Origin: SIG701 sp045611685
Lineage (GTDB): Bacteria; Bacillota; Clostridia; Oscillospirales; CAG-272
DNA length: 47,456 bases
Reading direction: 5' to 3'
NCBI GenBank assembly: GCA_045611685.1
Contig: JAZKXO010000080.1
Location: forward strand, 1 to 47,456
Shown: in pieces, positions 6,729 through 14,318 of the stretch
Layout of the letters: each line of letters opens with the position of its first letter
How positions within the stretch are numbered: position 1 is the stretch's first letter
Translations under genes and position numbers: made by a program
Notes under the pieces: model-generated
The model's input: the letters and a program-made list of their open reading frames with translations, nothing else
Database searches by the model: none
Told to the model about the DNA's origin: nothing

Positions 6729-7301
6729 TCAAAGGCCTATGATTTTCCGTATCGGCTTCGATGCCAAAAGGAGAGAGGCGCCGAGGATGGTGAGAACGAG
6801 CTCCACGCCCATGTACGCGCCGTTGTAGCAGATGGAATAGAGAATCACATTCCATCCCTCCGGACACCAGACGGCGAAAAAGATCGAGCCGGAGATAAAG
6901 TGGCTCACAAAGCGAAGCGCACAGGCAAAAACGATGCCGGCGACCGCTCCCTTCACACCGTACCTTTTAAACACGCCCGCAAAACCGAGGAGCGTGAACG
7001 CCAAAAGATAGTCGAACACGACGGAGCCTACCCACATAGCGGGCGTCATACCCCAGCTCATAAGGGACGGAAGGCCAAAGAACAGCTGTCCCGCCGCGTA
7101 CACGAACGCCGTGCCGAGCCCGGTCGCCGTTCCGTGACGAAGCGCGATCAGCATAACGGGCAGCATACTGAGAAGCGTAACGGAGCCGCCGAGCGGCATC
7201 TCCCAGAGCTTCACGAGGCTTAAAGCGGTGGAAAGCGCGACCATAACGGCACATTCCGCAAGAATCATTGTTTTGTTTTTCGTTTTCTTTTCGTTTGCCA
7301 T
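6729..7301 (-). CDS. thiT: Energy-coupled thiamine transporter, substrate-binding ThiT
   Basis: A 190-residue membrane protein of the ThiT (S-component of ECF transporter) family, which captures thiamine and works with the shared EcfA/A'/T energising module encoded elsewhere. The alanine-rich first helix (ILAECAVMVALSTALSLVK) and the aromatic C-terminal half (FFAVWCPEGWNVILYSICYNGAYMG, given here in parts: FFAVWCPEG, NVILYSICYN) are typical. Start ATG at 7301 follows AAAGGAA; about 6 hydrophobic segments are visible. The TPP riboswitch in its leader independently supports the thiamine role. Flanked by its own promoter and terminator. Confidence 0.94.
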   Translation of the reverse strand: MANEKKTKNKTMILAECAVMVALSTALSLVKLWEMPLGGSVTLLSMLPVMLIALRHGTATGLGTAFVYAAGQLFFGLPSLMSWGMTPAMWVGSVVFDYLLAFTLLGFAGVFKRYGVKGAVAGIVFACALRFVSHFISGSIFFAVWCPEGWNVILYSICYNGAYMGVELVLTILGASLLLASKPIRKIIGL

Positions 7302-7345
7302 GATGATTTCCTTTCTTTGTTTTAGGGAAATACGCACGGCGCATT

Positions 7346-7390
7346 CAAAAAGAAAAATCCGCCGCACGGTTTCGGTACCGCACGCCGGAT
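7346..7390 (-). terminator. Leader terminator controlled by the TPP riboswitch
   Basis: Between the aptamer and thiT, the segments 7377-7390 and 7357-7370 pair on the minus strand (ATCCG...CGGT with ACCG...CGGAT, with one mismatch and wobbles), followed by TTTTTCTTTTT. This is the likely expression platform: TPP binding favours the terminator and stops thiT transcription. Confidence 0.8.
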
Positions 7391-7429
7391 CGCACACATC
7401 AACGCCCCTTATTGAATCGTGATGCGAAA

Positions 7430-7527
7430 CACCAACAGCTCCCTACGCCGGTATTACCCGTATCAGGTTTATAGGGTTCGGATCACTCCGTCTCAGCTTC
7501 GGTAAAACCTCAGCACCCCTGCCTATT
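7430..7527 (-). promoter_or_regulatory. TPP riboswitch (THI element)
   Basis: The minus strand carries the conserved thi-box blocks in order: AGGGGTGCT, GCTGAGA, CTGATACGGGTAATACCGG and CGTAGGGA. The ends AGGCAGGGG and CCCTT-type P1 strands close it. It lies between the thiT promoter and the leader terminator. The class senses thiamine pyrophosphate. Confidence 0.96.
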
Positions 7528-7551
7528 TGTGCCAATTTATGGCACGGTGTA

Positions 7552-7580
7552 AGTATAGCACAGCAGGAAGCGTTTGTCAA
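7552..7580 (-). promoter_or_regulatory. Promoter of thiT
   Basis: Leftward TTGACA (7580-7575), 17 nt, TATACT (7557-7552). A small hairpin GTGCCA/TGGCAC (7529-7545) begins the transcript. Confidence 0.88.
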
Positions 7581-7608
7581 GACGGAAATAAAAAAAGCGG
7601 GGTTTTGC

Positions 7609-7809
7609 GAGACTTCTCTAAGGGAAGTCTCTCAGTTTTATTCGCCTTGCGGCGAGTTATATTGCTTCGCAGTGATATTCGGGCTTACGCCGAGTGTTAT
7701 TCGCTTCGCGAGTTTTGTAAGCGAATAAAATATCACTGAAACCGTAAGGTTTCAATATCACTATTGCCTTACGGCAATAATATCACTCCGACAAAGTCGG
7801 AATATCACT
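7609..7809. repeat. Palindrome array B: eight hairpins with mirrored AGTGATAT/ATATCACT separators
   Basis: Hairpins: GAGACTTC/GAAGTCTC (7609-7631), TCGCC/GGCGA (7642-7655), ATTGC/GCAGT (7661-7673), TCGG/CCGA (7679-7693), a central 10-bp TTATTCGCTT/AAGCGAATAA (7697-7728), TGAAACC/GGTTTCA (7737-7754), TATTGCC/GGCAATA (7762-7779) and TCCGAC/GTCGGA (7787-7801). Separators on the left are AGTGATAT-like (7634, 7655, 7671, 7693). On the right they are exact ATATCACT (7730, 7755, 7780, 7802; spacing 25, 25, 22). Left and right separators are reverse complements, so the array is symmetric about 7713. It lies between the thiT and four-helix-bundle promoters and outside both predicted mRNAs. Confidence 0.92.
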
Positions 7810-7837
7810 TGAAAGACTGTCATTTTTTATGTATAAT
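7809..7837 (+). promoter_or_regulatory. Promoter of the four-helix-bundle gene
   Basis: TTGAAA (7809-7814), 17 nt, TATAAT (7832-7837). The -35 box shares its first base with the last array separator. Transcription would begin near 7844, inside the Shine-Dalgarno, so the 5' leader is almost absent. Confidence 0.82.
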
Positions 7838-7856
7838 AAATTTAGAGGTGATAACA

Positions 7857-8207
7857 TTGGCTGATAGTGTATTAAGAAACAAAGCAAAAGAGTTTGCAAA
7901 GACTGTTGTTTTTCTCTGTCGTGATATGAAATCAAATCATAAAGAATCAGTTTTAATTAATCAATTACTTCGCTCCGCCACTTCCATTGGTGCTAATCTG
8001 CACGAAGCACAATATGCTCAAGGAACAAAAGATTTTATCTCAAAACTTGAAATAGCTCAAAAAGAGTGTTATGAAACTGAATATTGGTTAGAACTTCTTT
8101 TTGAGACAGGTTGCATGACTGAAGAAATCTATAAAGATATTCAAAACGATTGTGGGTCTATCCGTAGAATGTTAATTTCGTCGCTTAAAACGATAAAGTC
8201 AAAATAA
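7857..8207 (+). CDS. Four-helix-bundle protein (23S rRNA-IVP / Avd-like family)
   Basis: 116 residues with a TTG start at 7857, 6 nt after AGAGGTG. Four amphipathic helices are predicted at about 5-25, 30-50, 57-84 and 87-113. The family motif RSATSIGANLHEAQ falls at 39-52, followed by KLEIAQKECYETEYWLELL at 63-81. This matches the family first seen in 23S rRNA intervening sequences, which also includes the Avd accessory protein of diversity-generating retroelements. Avd-like members form basic pentamers that bind nucleic acid. No reverse transcriptase, template/variable repeat or rRNA is near. The gene is AT-rich, and its promoter abuts array B. Confidence 0.92.
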   Translation: MADSVLRNKAKEFAKTVVFLCRDMKSNHKESVLINQLLRSATSIGANLHEAQYAQGTKDFISKLEIAQKECYETEYWLELLFETGCMTEEIYKDIQNDCGSIRRMLISSLKTIKSK

Positions 8208-8280
8208 GGGTTTGGGCTTAGCTCTATGCCTCTGTAATACAAAGGCGAAACTTGCGATAAAACCAGAAAGGATTTACACA

Positions 8281-8772
8281 ATGAAAAACGAATACAAAAT
8301 AACGAAAAAAGAAATGATGTCTTGGGCAAAAGAATATCATTTGCATGGAGCTGCAAATATCATACTGTTTGTTCTTTGGTGTGTAGTTGGGCTGATCGGA
8401 CTTGGAACGATCATTCTTCTTTCCCTTGTTGGCGGAGATTGGATAAATTGGTATCTGTCTATCTTGTTCCTCTCTCTTTCTGTTTTTAAGTTGTTTTTCT
8501 CGCGATTTGTATTTTGGTCAAAAAGATATAAACTGTATTCAACTACATATGGAGTTTCCGAGTGGATGCGTACTACAGAATTTTTGGATGATGAAATCAT
8601 TCTTACAGACCACACGTCAGTCAGCAAACTAAAATATAGCAATATTGAGAAAATAAAAGAAAAGAACAACGTTGTTATGATATTCATGAATAACAATTTG
8701 GCTTTAAGGTTGTATAAAGACGCTTTTGTAGAAGGTTCTTGGGAAGAATGTAAGAAAAAATTAACGTTATGA
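8281..8772 (+). CDS. YcxB-like membrane protein
   Basis: 163 residues starting at an ATG after AGAAAGGATTT. Two membrane helices are visible at about 23-50 and 54-77. A C-terminal domain (FLDDEIILTDHTSVSKLKY, then SNIEKIKEKNNVVMIFMNN) matches the PH-like pattern of the YcxB family, whose role is unknown. It is 73 nt downstream of the four-helix-bundle gene, on the same strand and equally AT-rich, and is followed by a terminator, so the two may be one transcript and one transferred block. Confidence 0.75.
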   Translation: MKNEYKITKKEMMSWAKEYHLHGAANIILFVLWCVVGLIGLGTIILLSLVGGDWINWYLSILFLSLSVFKLFFSRFVFWSKRYKLYSTTYGVSEWMRTTEFLDDEIILTDHTSVSKLKYSNIEKIKEKNNVVMIFMNNNLALRLYKDAFVEGSWEECKKKLTL

Positions 8773-8783
8773 TAAAATAAGAC

Positions 8784-8817
8784 AACCCCGACAGACTTTT
8801 TTCAATCTGTCGGGGTT
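8784..8817 (+). terminator. Terminator after the YcxB-like gene
   Basis: Twelve-base stem AACCCCGACAGA (8784-8795) with TCTGTCGGGGTT (8806-8817), followed by an AT-rich tail with a short T-run at 8821-8830. It marks the right end of the AT-rich block. Confidence 0.85.
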
Positions 8818-8903
8818 AATTATTTGTTTTCTGCGGAGCAAAATTATGTCCTACGGGTAAACTTCCTTACGAGCACCCGCCATTTCTCCCCGCTTTTTGT
8901 TTA

Positions 8904-10124
8904 TTAAGGTCTCTTAATACTGAAATTGAGAGCCAGCGCTACGGACGCAAGGCTGAGAAGCACGGCGAACGGGAGGACGTAACCGCCCGACTTATCGAGC
9001 AGCGTACCGTTCACGCTCGAGATGAGCGCCGCGCCGATGAGGCTGAACTGGGTTATGCTGAAGTTTTTCGCAAAATGCTTCGTTCCGTAGAATGCGGAGG
9101 TAAACGCGGAGACGACGGTCGGGCACGAGCCGTACGAAAGGCCTGTGAGACAAAGTCCAACGATGCAGAGGGGCAAGGAGGAGACGCACACGGCAACAAG
9201 CGTCGTGGCGGCGGCGAGGATCGTTACGACGTTCGACAGGATCATCGTATTCTTTCTGCCCGCGTTATCGAAAAGCGCCCCGGTGAGAATTCTGCCGATG
9301 CCGTTGAACACGGCAAGAACGCCGACGAGCGTCGTGGCAAGATCGGAAGCCCCGCCGACGGACAAAACGAGATCACGGGCAAAGCCGATGACCGACGAGC
9401 CGACCGCCGTGAGAAAAACGAGACACACGAACGCACGCCAATAGGTGAAGCGCTTCACCATCTCCGCCGTAGTGTAATCCTTCGTCTCAAAATCTTCTTT
9501 TTTGAGGCTCTTTTTCGCTTTGGGCGCGGGGAATACCGTGTCGGGATCGGGGCGGCGAATAAGAAGACCGCTGACGACGAGGACGGCGGCAATTGCGATG
9601 CCGACGATTACGTAGGTTTTTTGAAAGCCGATGCTTTCGTTTTCAAAAAAGGCGGCGATAAGATTTCCGAGGATGAGCGTGCTCGCGCCGAATCCCATCA
9701 TAAGACAGCCGGAGCAGAGGCCTTTTTTATCGGGGAACCACGCACTGACAGTCGAGATGATCACGTTGTACGCGATGCCGATACCCGTGCCCGCAAGGAG
9801 CGCGTATGTAACGTAGATGAGATATGCACGCTCGCCCGTGAGAAACGCAGTCGAGACGAATCCGGTGCCGACGGCGGCACCGGCGAGGATAACGGACAGC
9901 TTAACACCGATCCGTTTTGCCAGAATACTGCCGAGAAACGCGCCGATGCAGAAAAAACACAGCGTGAGCGTGTAGCTGAGCGACAGAACGGAATCCGGCC
10001 AGCCGAACGTTTCCCTAAACGGCACCTTGAGGATCGACCAGGCGTACAGAACGCCCGAGAACAGCATCGACAGAATGCCGACTGCCAGCATAAACCATCT
10101 TTTATTTACGTTTTTTTCTGCCAT
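8904..10124 (-). CDS. MFS transporter, oxalate/formate antiporter (OFA) family type
   Basis: 406 residues with twelve hydrophobic helices in two halves joined by a charged loop near residues 195-225 (APKAKKSLKKEDFETKD). The N-terminus (WFMLAVGILSMLFSGVLYAW, then FGWPDSVLSLSYTL) and the loop AKRIGVKLS are typical of the OFA subfamily of the major facilitator superfamily. OFA proteins exchange small carboxylates or take up organic anions; the substrate here is unknown. The second half has the matching motif FDNAGRKNTM. It is monocistronic with its own promoter at 10155-10183. I see no terminator between its stop codon and the YcxB terminator at 8784-8817. Confidence 0.87.
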   Translation of the reverse strand: MAEKNVNKRWFMLAVGILSMLFSGVLYAWSILKVPFRETFGWPDSVLSLSYTLTLCFFCIGAFLGSILAKRIGVKLSVILAGAAVGTGFVSTAFLTGERAYLIYVTYALLAGTGIGIAYNVIISTVSAWFPDKKGLCSGCLMMGFGASTLILGNLIAAFFENESIGFQKTYVIVGIAIAAVLVVSGLLIRRPDPDTVFPAPKAKKSLKKEDFETKDYTTAEMVKRFTYWRAFVCLVFLTAVGSSVIGFARDLVLSVGGASDLATTLVGVLAVFNGIGRILTGALFDNAGRKNTMILSNVVTILAAATTLVAVCVSSLPLCIVGLCLTGLSYGSCPTVVSAFTSAFYGTKHFAKNFSITQFSLIGAALISSVNGTLLDKSGGYVLPFAVLLSLASVALALNFSIKRP

Positions 10125-10154
10125 GAGGGATGCCTCCGGTTTTACTTTTCAAAC

Positions 10155-10183
10155 AGTATACCACATTTACCGTGTGTTTTCAA
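10155..10183 (-). promoter_or_regulatory. Promoter of the OFA transporter gene
   Basis: Leftward TTGAAA (10183-10178), 17 nt, TATACT (10160-10155). Confidence 0.75.
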
Positions 10184-10269
10184 CATTTTTCGCCGATTCG
10201 TCAGCCGTTTTTCGCGAGCACCGCTACGGACTCGACGTAAGTTAGATATGGTCTGCGACACTATCTGAT

Positions 10270-10938
10270 TTATATTCTTTCTCTTAGCCAGTTGACATTT
10301 TCTTTTAAAACTTTTGCAGGAACACCGCCTATTATGCAATTTGTTTTTAAATGCTTCCCTCGCAGGGTAGATGTTGCAGCAATTATACAATTATCTGCAA
10401 TTTCTGTGTTTTTCAAACAAGTTACTTTTGTACCAATCCAAACATGATTACCGATTTTTATATTTTGTGAAGGATTTGTCCTATTGTTTTCCAAATCAAC
10501 AATACTATGTGAATCTCCGGTCCTAAAATCAATGTCACTTGAAAACATACAATCTTCTCCGATAAGTATATTAGTTCCTTCAATGGCCGCGAGATGAGTG
10601 TTTCCGTTGATAGTTGTATGTTCACCTAAAGAAATCATATTATTGGAATCTTCAATCCAAAACTCTGCGCAATTTAATGAACATTTCTTACCAATAATTA
10701 TCTTATTGTTGTCTCCATGAATATAAATGTGACAATTATTCAACCGTGAAAAATCTTCGATTATTATTTGGTTATGCTTTCCTTTAATGTCCATTTTCAC
10801 TTTTTTAAACAGTGCTATTCCCATCTCAAGTGTATTAGTTTTATGTATTCTCAGTTTATTAAATGGGTTCAGACGATTGTATATTTGTACTCCTGTGAAA
10901 AATATTTTGCGATGCTTTTCAACCATACCAATATCCAT
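10270..10938 (-). CDS. Left-handed beta-helix acyltransferase (hexapeptide type)
   Basis: 222 residues, largely imperfect hexapeptide repeats (IIIEDFSRLNNCHIYIHG, NKIIIGKKC, NILIGEDCMFSSDI, NIKIGNHVWIGTKV) that build a left-handed beta-helix trimer. The segment FRTGDSHSI contains the His expected to act as general base in polysaccharide O-acetyltransferases, followed by GGVPAKVLKEN at the C-terminus. Such enzymes move acetyl from acetyl-CoA to sugars of surface polymers or exported glycans. It is markedly AT-rich next to GC-rich rlmD, 48 nt upstream on the same strand, and has no glycosyltransferase neighbour, so it looks transferred. The acceptor cannot be predicted. Confidence 0.85.
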   Translation of the reverse strand: MDIGMVEKHRKIFFTGVQIYNRLNPFNKLRIHKTNTLEMGIALFKKVKMDIKGKHNQIIIEDFSRLNNCHIYIHGDNNKIIIGKKCSLNCAEFWIEDSNNMISLGEHTTINGNTHLAAIEGTNILIGEDCMFSSDIDFRTGDSHSIVDLENNRTNPSQNIKIGNHVWIGTKVTCLKNTEIADNCIIAATSTLRGKHLKTNCIIGGVPAKVLKENVNWLRERI

Positions 10939-10986
10939 ATCACAATTCTCCTTTTTGTTAAAACAATGACTGGCAATGGGTTTATA

Positions 10987-12132
10987 TCAGTGCTGTGTGC
11001 GACACAGCACTGCCACCGTCTCAACGTGCGTCGTCCACGGGAACATATCGACGGGCGTGATCTTCGTTACGCGGTAGCCGTGGTGCGTGAGCATACGGGC
11101 ATCGCGCGCGAGCGTCTCGGGATTGCACGAGACGTACACCACGCGGCGCGGCGAAAGCTTTACGAGGGAGTTTAAAAATTTCTTATCGCATCCGGCACGG
11201 GGCGGATCGAGCATCACCACGTCCGCACGCTTTTTCTGCGAAGCGAGATACGCCATGTATTCACCCGCATCGTCCGCGATGAACTGCGCGTTCGAAATGC
11301 TGTTCAGAATCGCGTTGCGCGAGGCGTCCGCTGCCGCTTCGGGGATCACCTCCACACCGGTTACGTAGCCGGCGTGAGAAGCGGCGAGAATACCGAGCGT
11401 ACCGACCCCGCAGTAGGCGTCGATCACCGATTCCCGACCGGTGAGTTCAGCCGCATCCATCGCGATCTTATAGAGCTTCTCCGTCTGGGTGGGATTCACC
11501 TGCAAAAACGCCTTCGCAGACACGCGGAAGCGTTTCCCCAAAATCTCGTCCTCAAAATAGCCGTCGCCGTAGAGGACGGTGGATCTCGTACCCATCGCCA
11601 TCGCGAGCGCGCTTTCGTTGACGTTATGAACGACGGTCACGACGGCGGGGCAAGCGGCGACGAGCGCTTCGGTATACGCCTTCGCTTTCGTGAACGGGGA
11701 TTTGCCCGTGACGATCACGACCATCGCCTGTCCGGTCTTCCGCGAGGTACGCACAAGCAGATGGCGGAGAAGCCCTCTGCCGTTTTTCGGGTTATAGACG
11801 GTCAGGTGAAATTCTCTGGCGAGTTTTACAGCCGTCCTTGTGATCTGCGATGCGAGCGGATCCTCAAGAAGGCACGACTTCGCGGGGATCACGCGCCCCG
11901 AGGCGCTCTGATAGATGCCCGCCATCATTTCTCCGCCCACGCGGGTGAACGCGGTCTGCACCTTACAGCGGTAGTGATACGGATCGTCCATCGGAACGAT
12001 CTCGTCCACGCGGCAGAGCCGTCCCATAAGGCCGATCACCTTCGCCATTTTCATGCTGAGCTGCTCGGGATAGGTGAGGTTCGGCGTCTGGCAGCCGCCG
12101 CATTTGCCGTAATATTTACACGTCTTTGACAT
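10987..12132 (-). CDS. rlmD: 23S rRNA (uracil-C5)-methyltransferase, RlmD/RlmCD (RumA) family
   Basis: 381 residues. The N-terminus carries an iron-sulfur set, CKYYGKCGGC plus a later Cys in AKSCLLED. The SAM domain shows VIDAYCGVGTLGI, VVMLDPPRAGC, VVYVSCNPETLARD with the catalytic Cys, and HVETVAVL at the end. This family makes m5U at 747 and/or 1939 of 23S rRNA; in Firmicutes one enzyme often does both. It lacks the N-terminal TRAM domain of E. coli RumA, beginning directly at the cysteine cluster, which shortens it. It lies 20 nt downstream of uppP, so the two may be co-transcribed. Confidence 0.9.
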   Translation of the reverse strand: MSKTCKYYGKCGGCQTPNLTYPEQLSMKMAKVIGLMGRLCRVDEIVPMDDPYHYRCKVQTAFTRVGGEMMAGIYQSASGRVIPAKSCLLEDPLASQITRTAVKLAREFHLTVYNPKNGRGLLRHLLVRTSRKTGQAMVVIVTGKSPFTKAKAYTEALVAACPAVVTVVHNVNESALAMAMGTRSTVLYGDGYFEDEILGKRFRVSAKAFLQVNPTQTEKLYKIAMDAAELTGRESVIDAYCGVGTLGILAASHAGYVTGVEVIPEAAADASRNAILNSISNAQFIADDAGEYMAYLASQKKRADVVMLDPPRAGCDKKFLNSLVKLSPRRVVYVSCNPETLARDARMLTHHGYRVTKITPVDMFPWTTHVETVAVLCRTQH

Positions 12133-12152
12133 AATGCCGTCCTTTCAGGCGA

Positions 12153-12980
12153 TCATTTCGTGATAAAGAAATAGAGAAGCACGAGCACGCCGAGAGCGAT
12201 CCGATACCAGCCGAACACGGCAAAGCTGTGCCGACGGACGAACGATACGAGAAAACGGATCGCGGCGAGGGAAACGAGAAACGCGGTAATCACGCCGGCT
12301 AAGAGAATAAGAATCTCCGCCGTAGTGAACGAAAAGCCGAACTTCAGAAGTTTCAAGGCACTCGCACCGAGCATAACGGGAACGGCGAGGAAGAACGAAA
12401 ACTCAGCCCCCGCCGGACGGGAAACGCCCGAGAGCATACCGCCGAGGATCGTCGATCCCGAGCGGGACGTGCCGGGGATGAGCGAGAGCACCTGGAAACA
12501 GCCGATCTTCAGCGCGGTTTTGTAGGAGATCTCTTCCGCCACAGCGTACGTGGGCACGCTGTCCTTCTTCATCCGTTCGATCACGATAAACAGGATGCCG
12601 TAGACGATGAGCGCCACCGCCACGGTAACGTAGTTATAGAGATATGTATCGAGAAGATCGTCGAACAAGACGCCGATCACGCCGGCGGGGATGCAGGCGA
12701 CGATGATCTTCCCCCAGAGGGAGAAGGCGGCTTTCCGCTCCATCTCGTTTTTCTTCTTTGCGAAGGGATTGAGGCGGCTGAAATAGAGCACCGCCACGGC
12801 GAGGATGGATCCGAACTGGATCACCACGCGGAACATTTCCATAAACGCGTCGCTCACGTTCATCGTGAGAAGCTCGTCAACGAGGATCATATGCCCCGTG
12901 CTCGAGACGGGAAGCCATTCGGTAATTCCCTGCACGATGCCGAGCACTGCCGATTTCAGAATTTCAAAAAACAAATGCAT
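12153..12980 (-). CDS. uppP: Undecaprenyl-diphosphatase UppP/BacA
   Basis: A 275-residue membrane enzyme that dephosphorylates undecaprenyl pyrophosphate to recycle the lipid carrier for peptidoglycan and other wall polymers; overexpression gives bacitracin resistance. Both family signatures are present: GITEWLPVSSTGHM at about 18-31 and LSLIPGTSRSGST at about 165-177, the latter with the catalytic Arg/Ser. About eight hydrophobic helices follow the usual pattern and the length is normal. It is 13 nt downstream of the U32 peptidase gene on the same strand, suggesting an operon U32-uppP-rlmD. Confidence 0.95.
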   Translation of the reverse strand: MHLFFEILKSAVLGIVQGITEWLPVSSTGHMILVDELLTMNVSDAFMEMFRVVIQFGSILAVAVLYFSRLNPFAKKKNEMERKAAFSLWGKIIVACIPAGVIGVLFDDLLDTYLYNYVTVAVALIVYGILFIVIERMKKDSVPTYAVAEEISYKTALKIGCFQVLSLIPGTSRSGSTILGGMLSGVSRPAGAEFSFFLAVPVMLGASALKLLKFGFSFTTAEILILLAGVITAFLVSLAAIRFLVSFVRRHSFAVFGWYRIALGVLVLLYFFITK

Positions 12981-12993
12981 ACGTTATGCCTCC

Positions 12994-14241
12994 TCACCCT
13001 TGGCGGATAATGTCTCCCGCCCGCACCGGGACGGGTACGTACATAGTAAACTTCATAAGCGGATGGGGGGCAGACTCGATCGCCTCGCCCGCCTCGTCAA
13101 ACAGATCGCCGCCGACAAACGGGATGCCGACCTTCCCCGGCGTGAGAAGTTCCATCGAATCGCCCCTCGTAAGCTTGTTGCGCTGGATGAACGTGGCAAA
13201 CCCGTTCTCGTCGCTGTCGGTGATCGCGGTGGCAAGATACGCCTTCTCGCGGATATAGCCGGGAGCGGTGACGGTGTTCGCATTCTCGTGCGGCGGCGTG
13301 AAATAAAAGCCTGTATAGTATTCTCTGTGGCTGACGCTTTCGAGCTCGCGGAGCCAGAGGGGATCGTATTCGTACGACGCGGGATCACGGAGATACGCGT
13401 CGATCGCCATCTTGTACGTATTCGTAACGACGGCGGTATAGTACGCGCTTTTCACTCTGCCCTCGATCTTAAACGAGGTGATCCCCGACTCCATAAGTGC
13501 GGGGATATGCTCGATCATGCACGTATCGCGGGAGCTCATGACGAACGAATCGCCGTCGTGCTCCTCAACGGTTATGCGGTCGTCGGGGCGCTTTTCCTCG
13601 GTAATGACGCGCTCGTTATAGATCCAGCGGCACGGCTGGGCGCATCTGCCGTGATTGGCATCCCTGCCGACGAAATAATTGGAGAGCAGGCACCGTCCGC
13701 TGTACGCGATGCACATCGCGCCGTGGACGAACGCTTCCAGCTCCAGCTCGGGCGGCGTGTTTTTCCGGATCTCAACGATCTCCGCCATCGTAAGCTCGCG
13801 CGCCAGAACGACGCGCTTGGCACCGAGGTTATACCAGGCGGTACAGGCGGCAGCGGAAACGGCGCTCGCCTGCGTGGAGATATGTATCTCGAGCGACGGC
13901 GCGACCTCTTTTACGAGCATGAGAACGCCGATGTCGGAAACGATCACCGCATCGACGCCGATCTTCCCGAGAAAAGCGAGGTATTCACGGAGAGGCGCGT
14001 ACTCCTCCGTACGCGGCATCACGTTCACGGTAACGTACAGTTTCACGCCGTTTTCGTGCGTGAAGGAAACGGCTTCTTTCAGTTCTTCCCGCGTGAAATT
14101 CTGCGATGCCGCGCGCATGCCAAAAGCCTCGCCGGCAAGATACACCGCATCCGCACCGTAGCGGACGGCGGCGCGCAGCTTCTCAAAATCGCCCGCGGGG
14201 GAAAGAAGCTCCGGTTTTTGAAGACTCATATGTTCAGCCAC
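12994..14241 (-). CDS. U32-family peptidase / RNA-hydroxylation protein
   Basis: 415 residues starting at a GTG (14241) 7 nt after AAAGGA. The N-terminus KPELLSPAGDFEKLRAAV and the signature EAFVHGAMCIAYSGRCLLSN, followed by NHGRCAQPCRW, define the U32 family. Family members were named collagenase-like peptidases; several (TrhP, RlhA) are now tied to hydroxylation of tRNA U34 or 23S rRNA, with the conserved cysteines (here C-C-C-C around 170-205) probably holding a cluster. I cannot assign this one to a single subfamily. It is downstream of rnjA with a 77-nt gap that contains a GC-rich hairpin. Confidence 0.88.
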   Translation of the reverse strand: MAEHMSLQKPELLSPAGDFEKLRAAVRYGADAVYLAGEAFGMRAASQNFTREELKEAVSFTHENGVKLYVTVNVMPRTEEYAPLREYLAFLGKIGVDAVIVSDIGVLMLVKEVAPSLEIHISTQASAVSAAACTAWYNLGAKRVVLARELTMAEIVEIRKNTPPELELEAFVHGAMCIAYSGRCLLSNYFVGRDANHGRCAQPCRWIYNERVITEEKRPDDRITVEEHDGDSFVMSSRDTCMIEHIPALMESGITSFKIEGRVKSAYYTAVVTNTYKMAIDAYLRDPASYEYDPLWLRELESVSHREYYTGFYFTPPHENANTVTAPGYIREKAYLATAITDSDENGFATFIQRNKLTRGDSMELLTPGKVGIPFVGGDLFDEAGEAIESAPHPLMKFTMYVPVPVRAGDIIRQG

Positions 14242-14318
14242 AGTAATTTCCTTTCAACGTTCATAAACAGAAACGGCCGCGGCGGCGAAAATCGCGCGCC
14301 GCGGCTCAGATAATCGGG

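Noticed and set aside
7527..7739. Short rightward frame across the thiT promoter and array B
   Set aside because: No ribosome site, and it overlaps a riboswitch, a promoter and the palindromes.
7857..8207. Diversity-generating retroelement
   Set aside because: The protein is Avd-like, but no reverse transcriptase, template repeat or variable repeat is visible in this window; kept only as a hypothesis.
7857..8207. 23S rRNA intervening-sequence protein in an rRNA gene
   Set aside because: No rRNA sequence surrounds the gene, so it is not an actual IVS in a ribosomal RNA.
12805..14313. Long rightward frame opposite the U32 peptidase and uppP
   Set aside because: Shadow of two motif-complete leftward genes; no ribosome site, and the product is Arg-rich.
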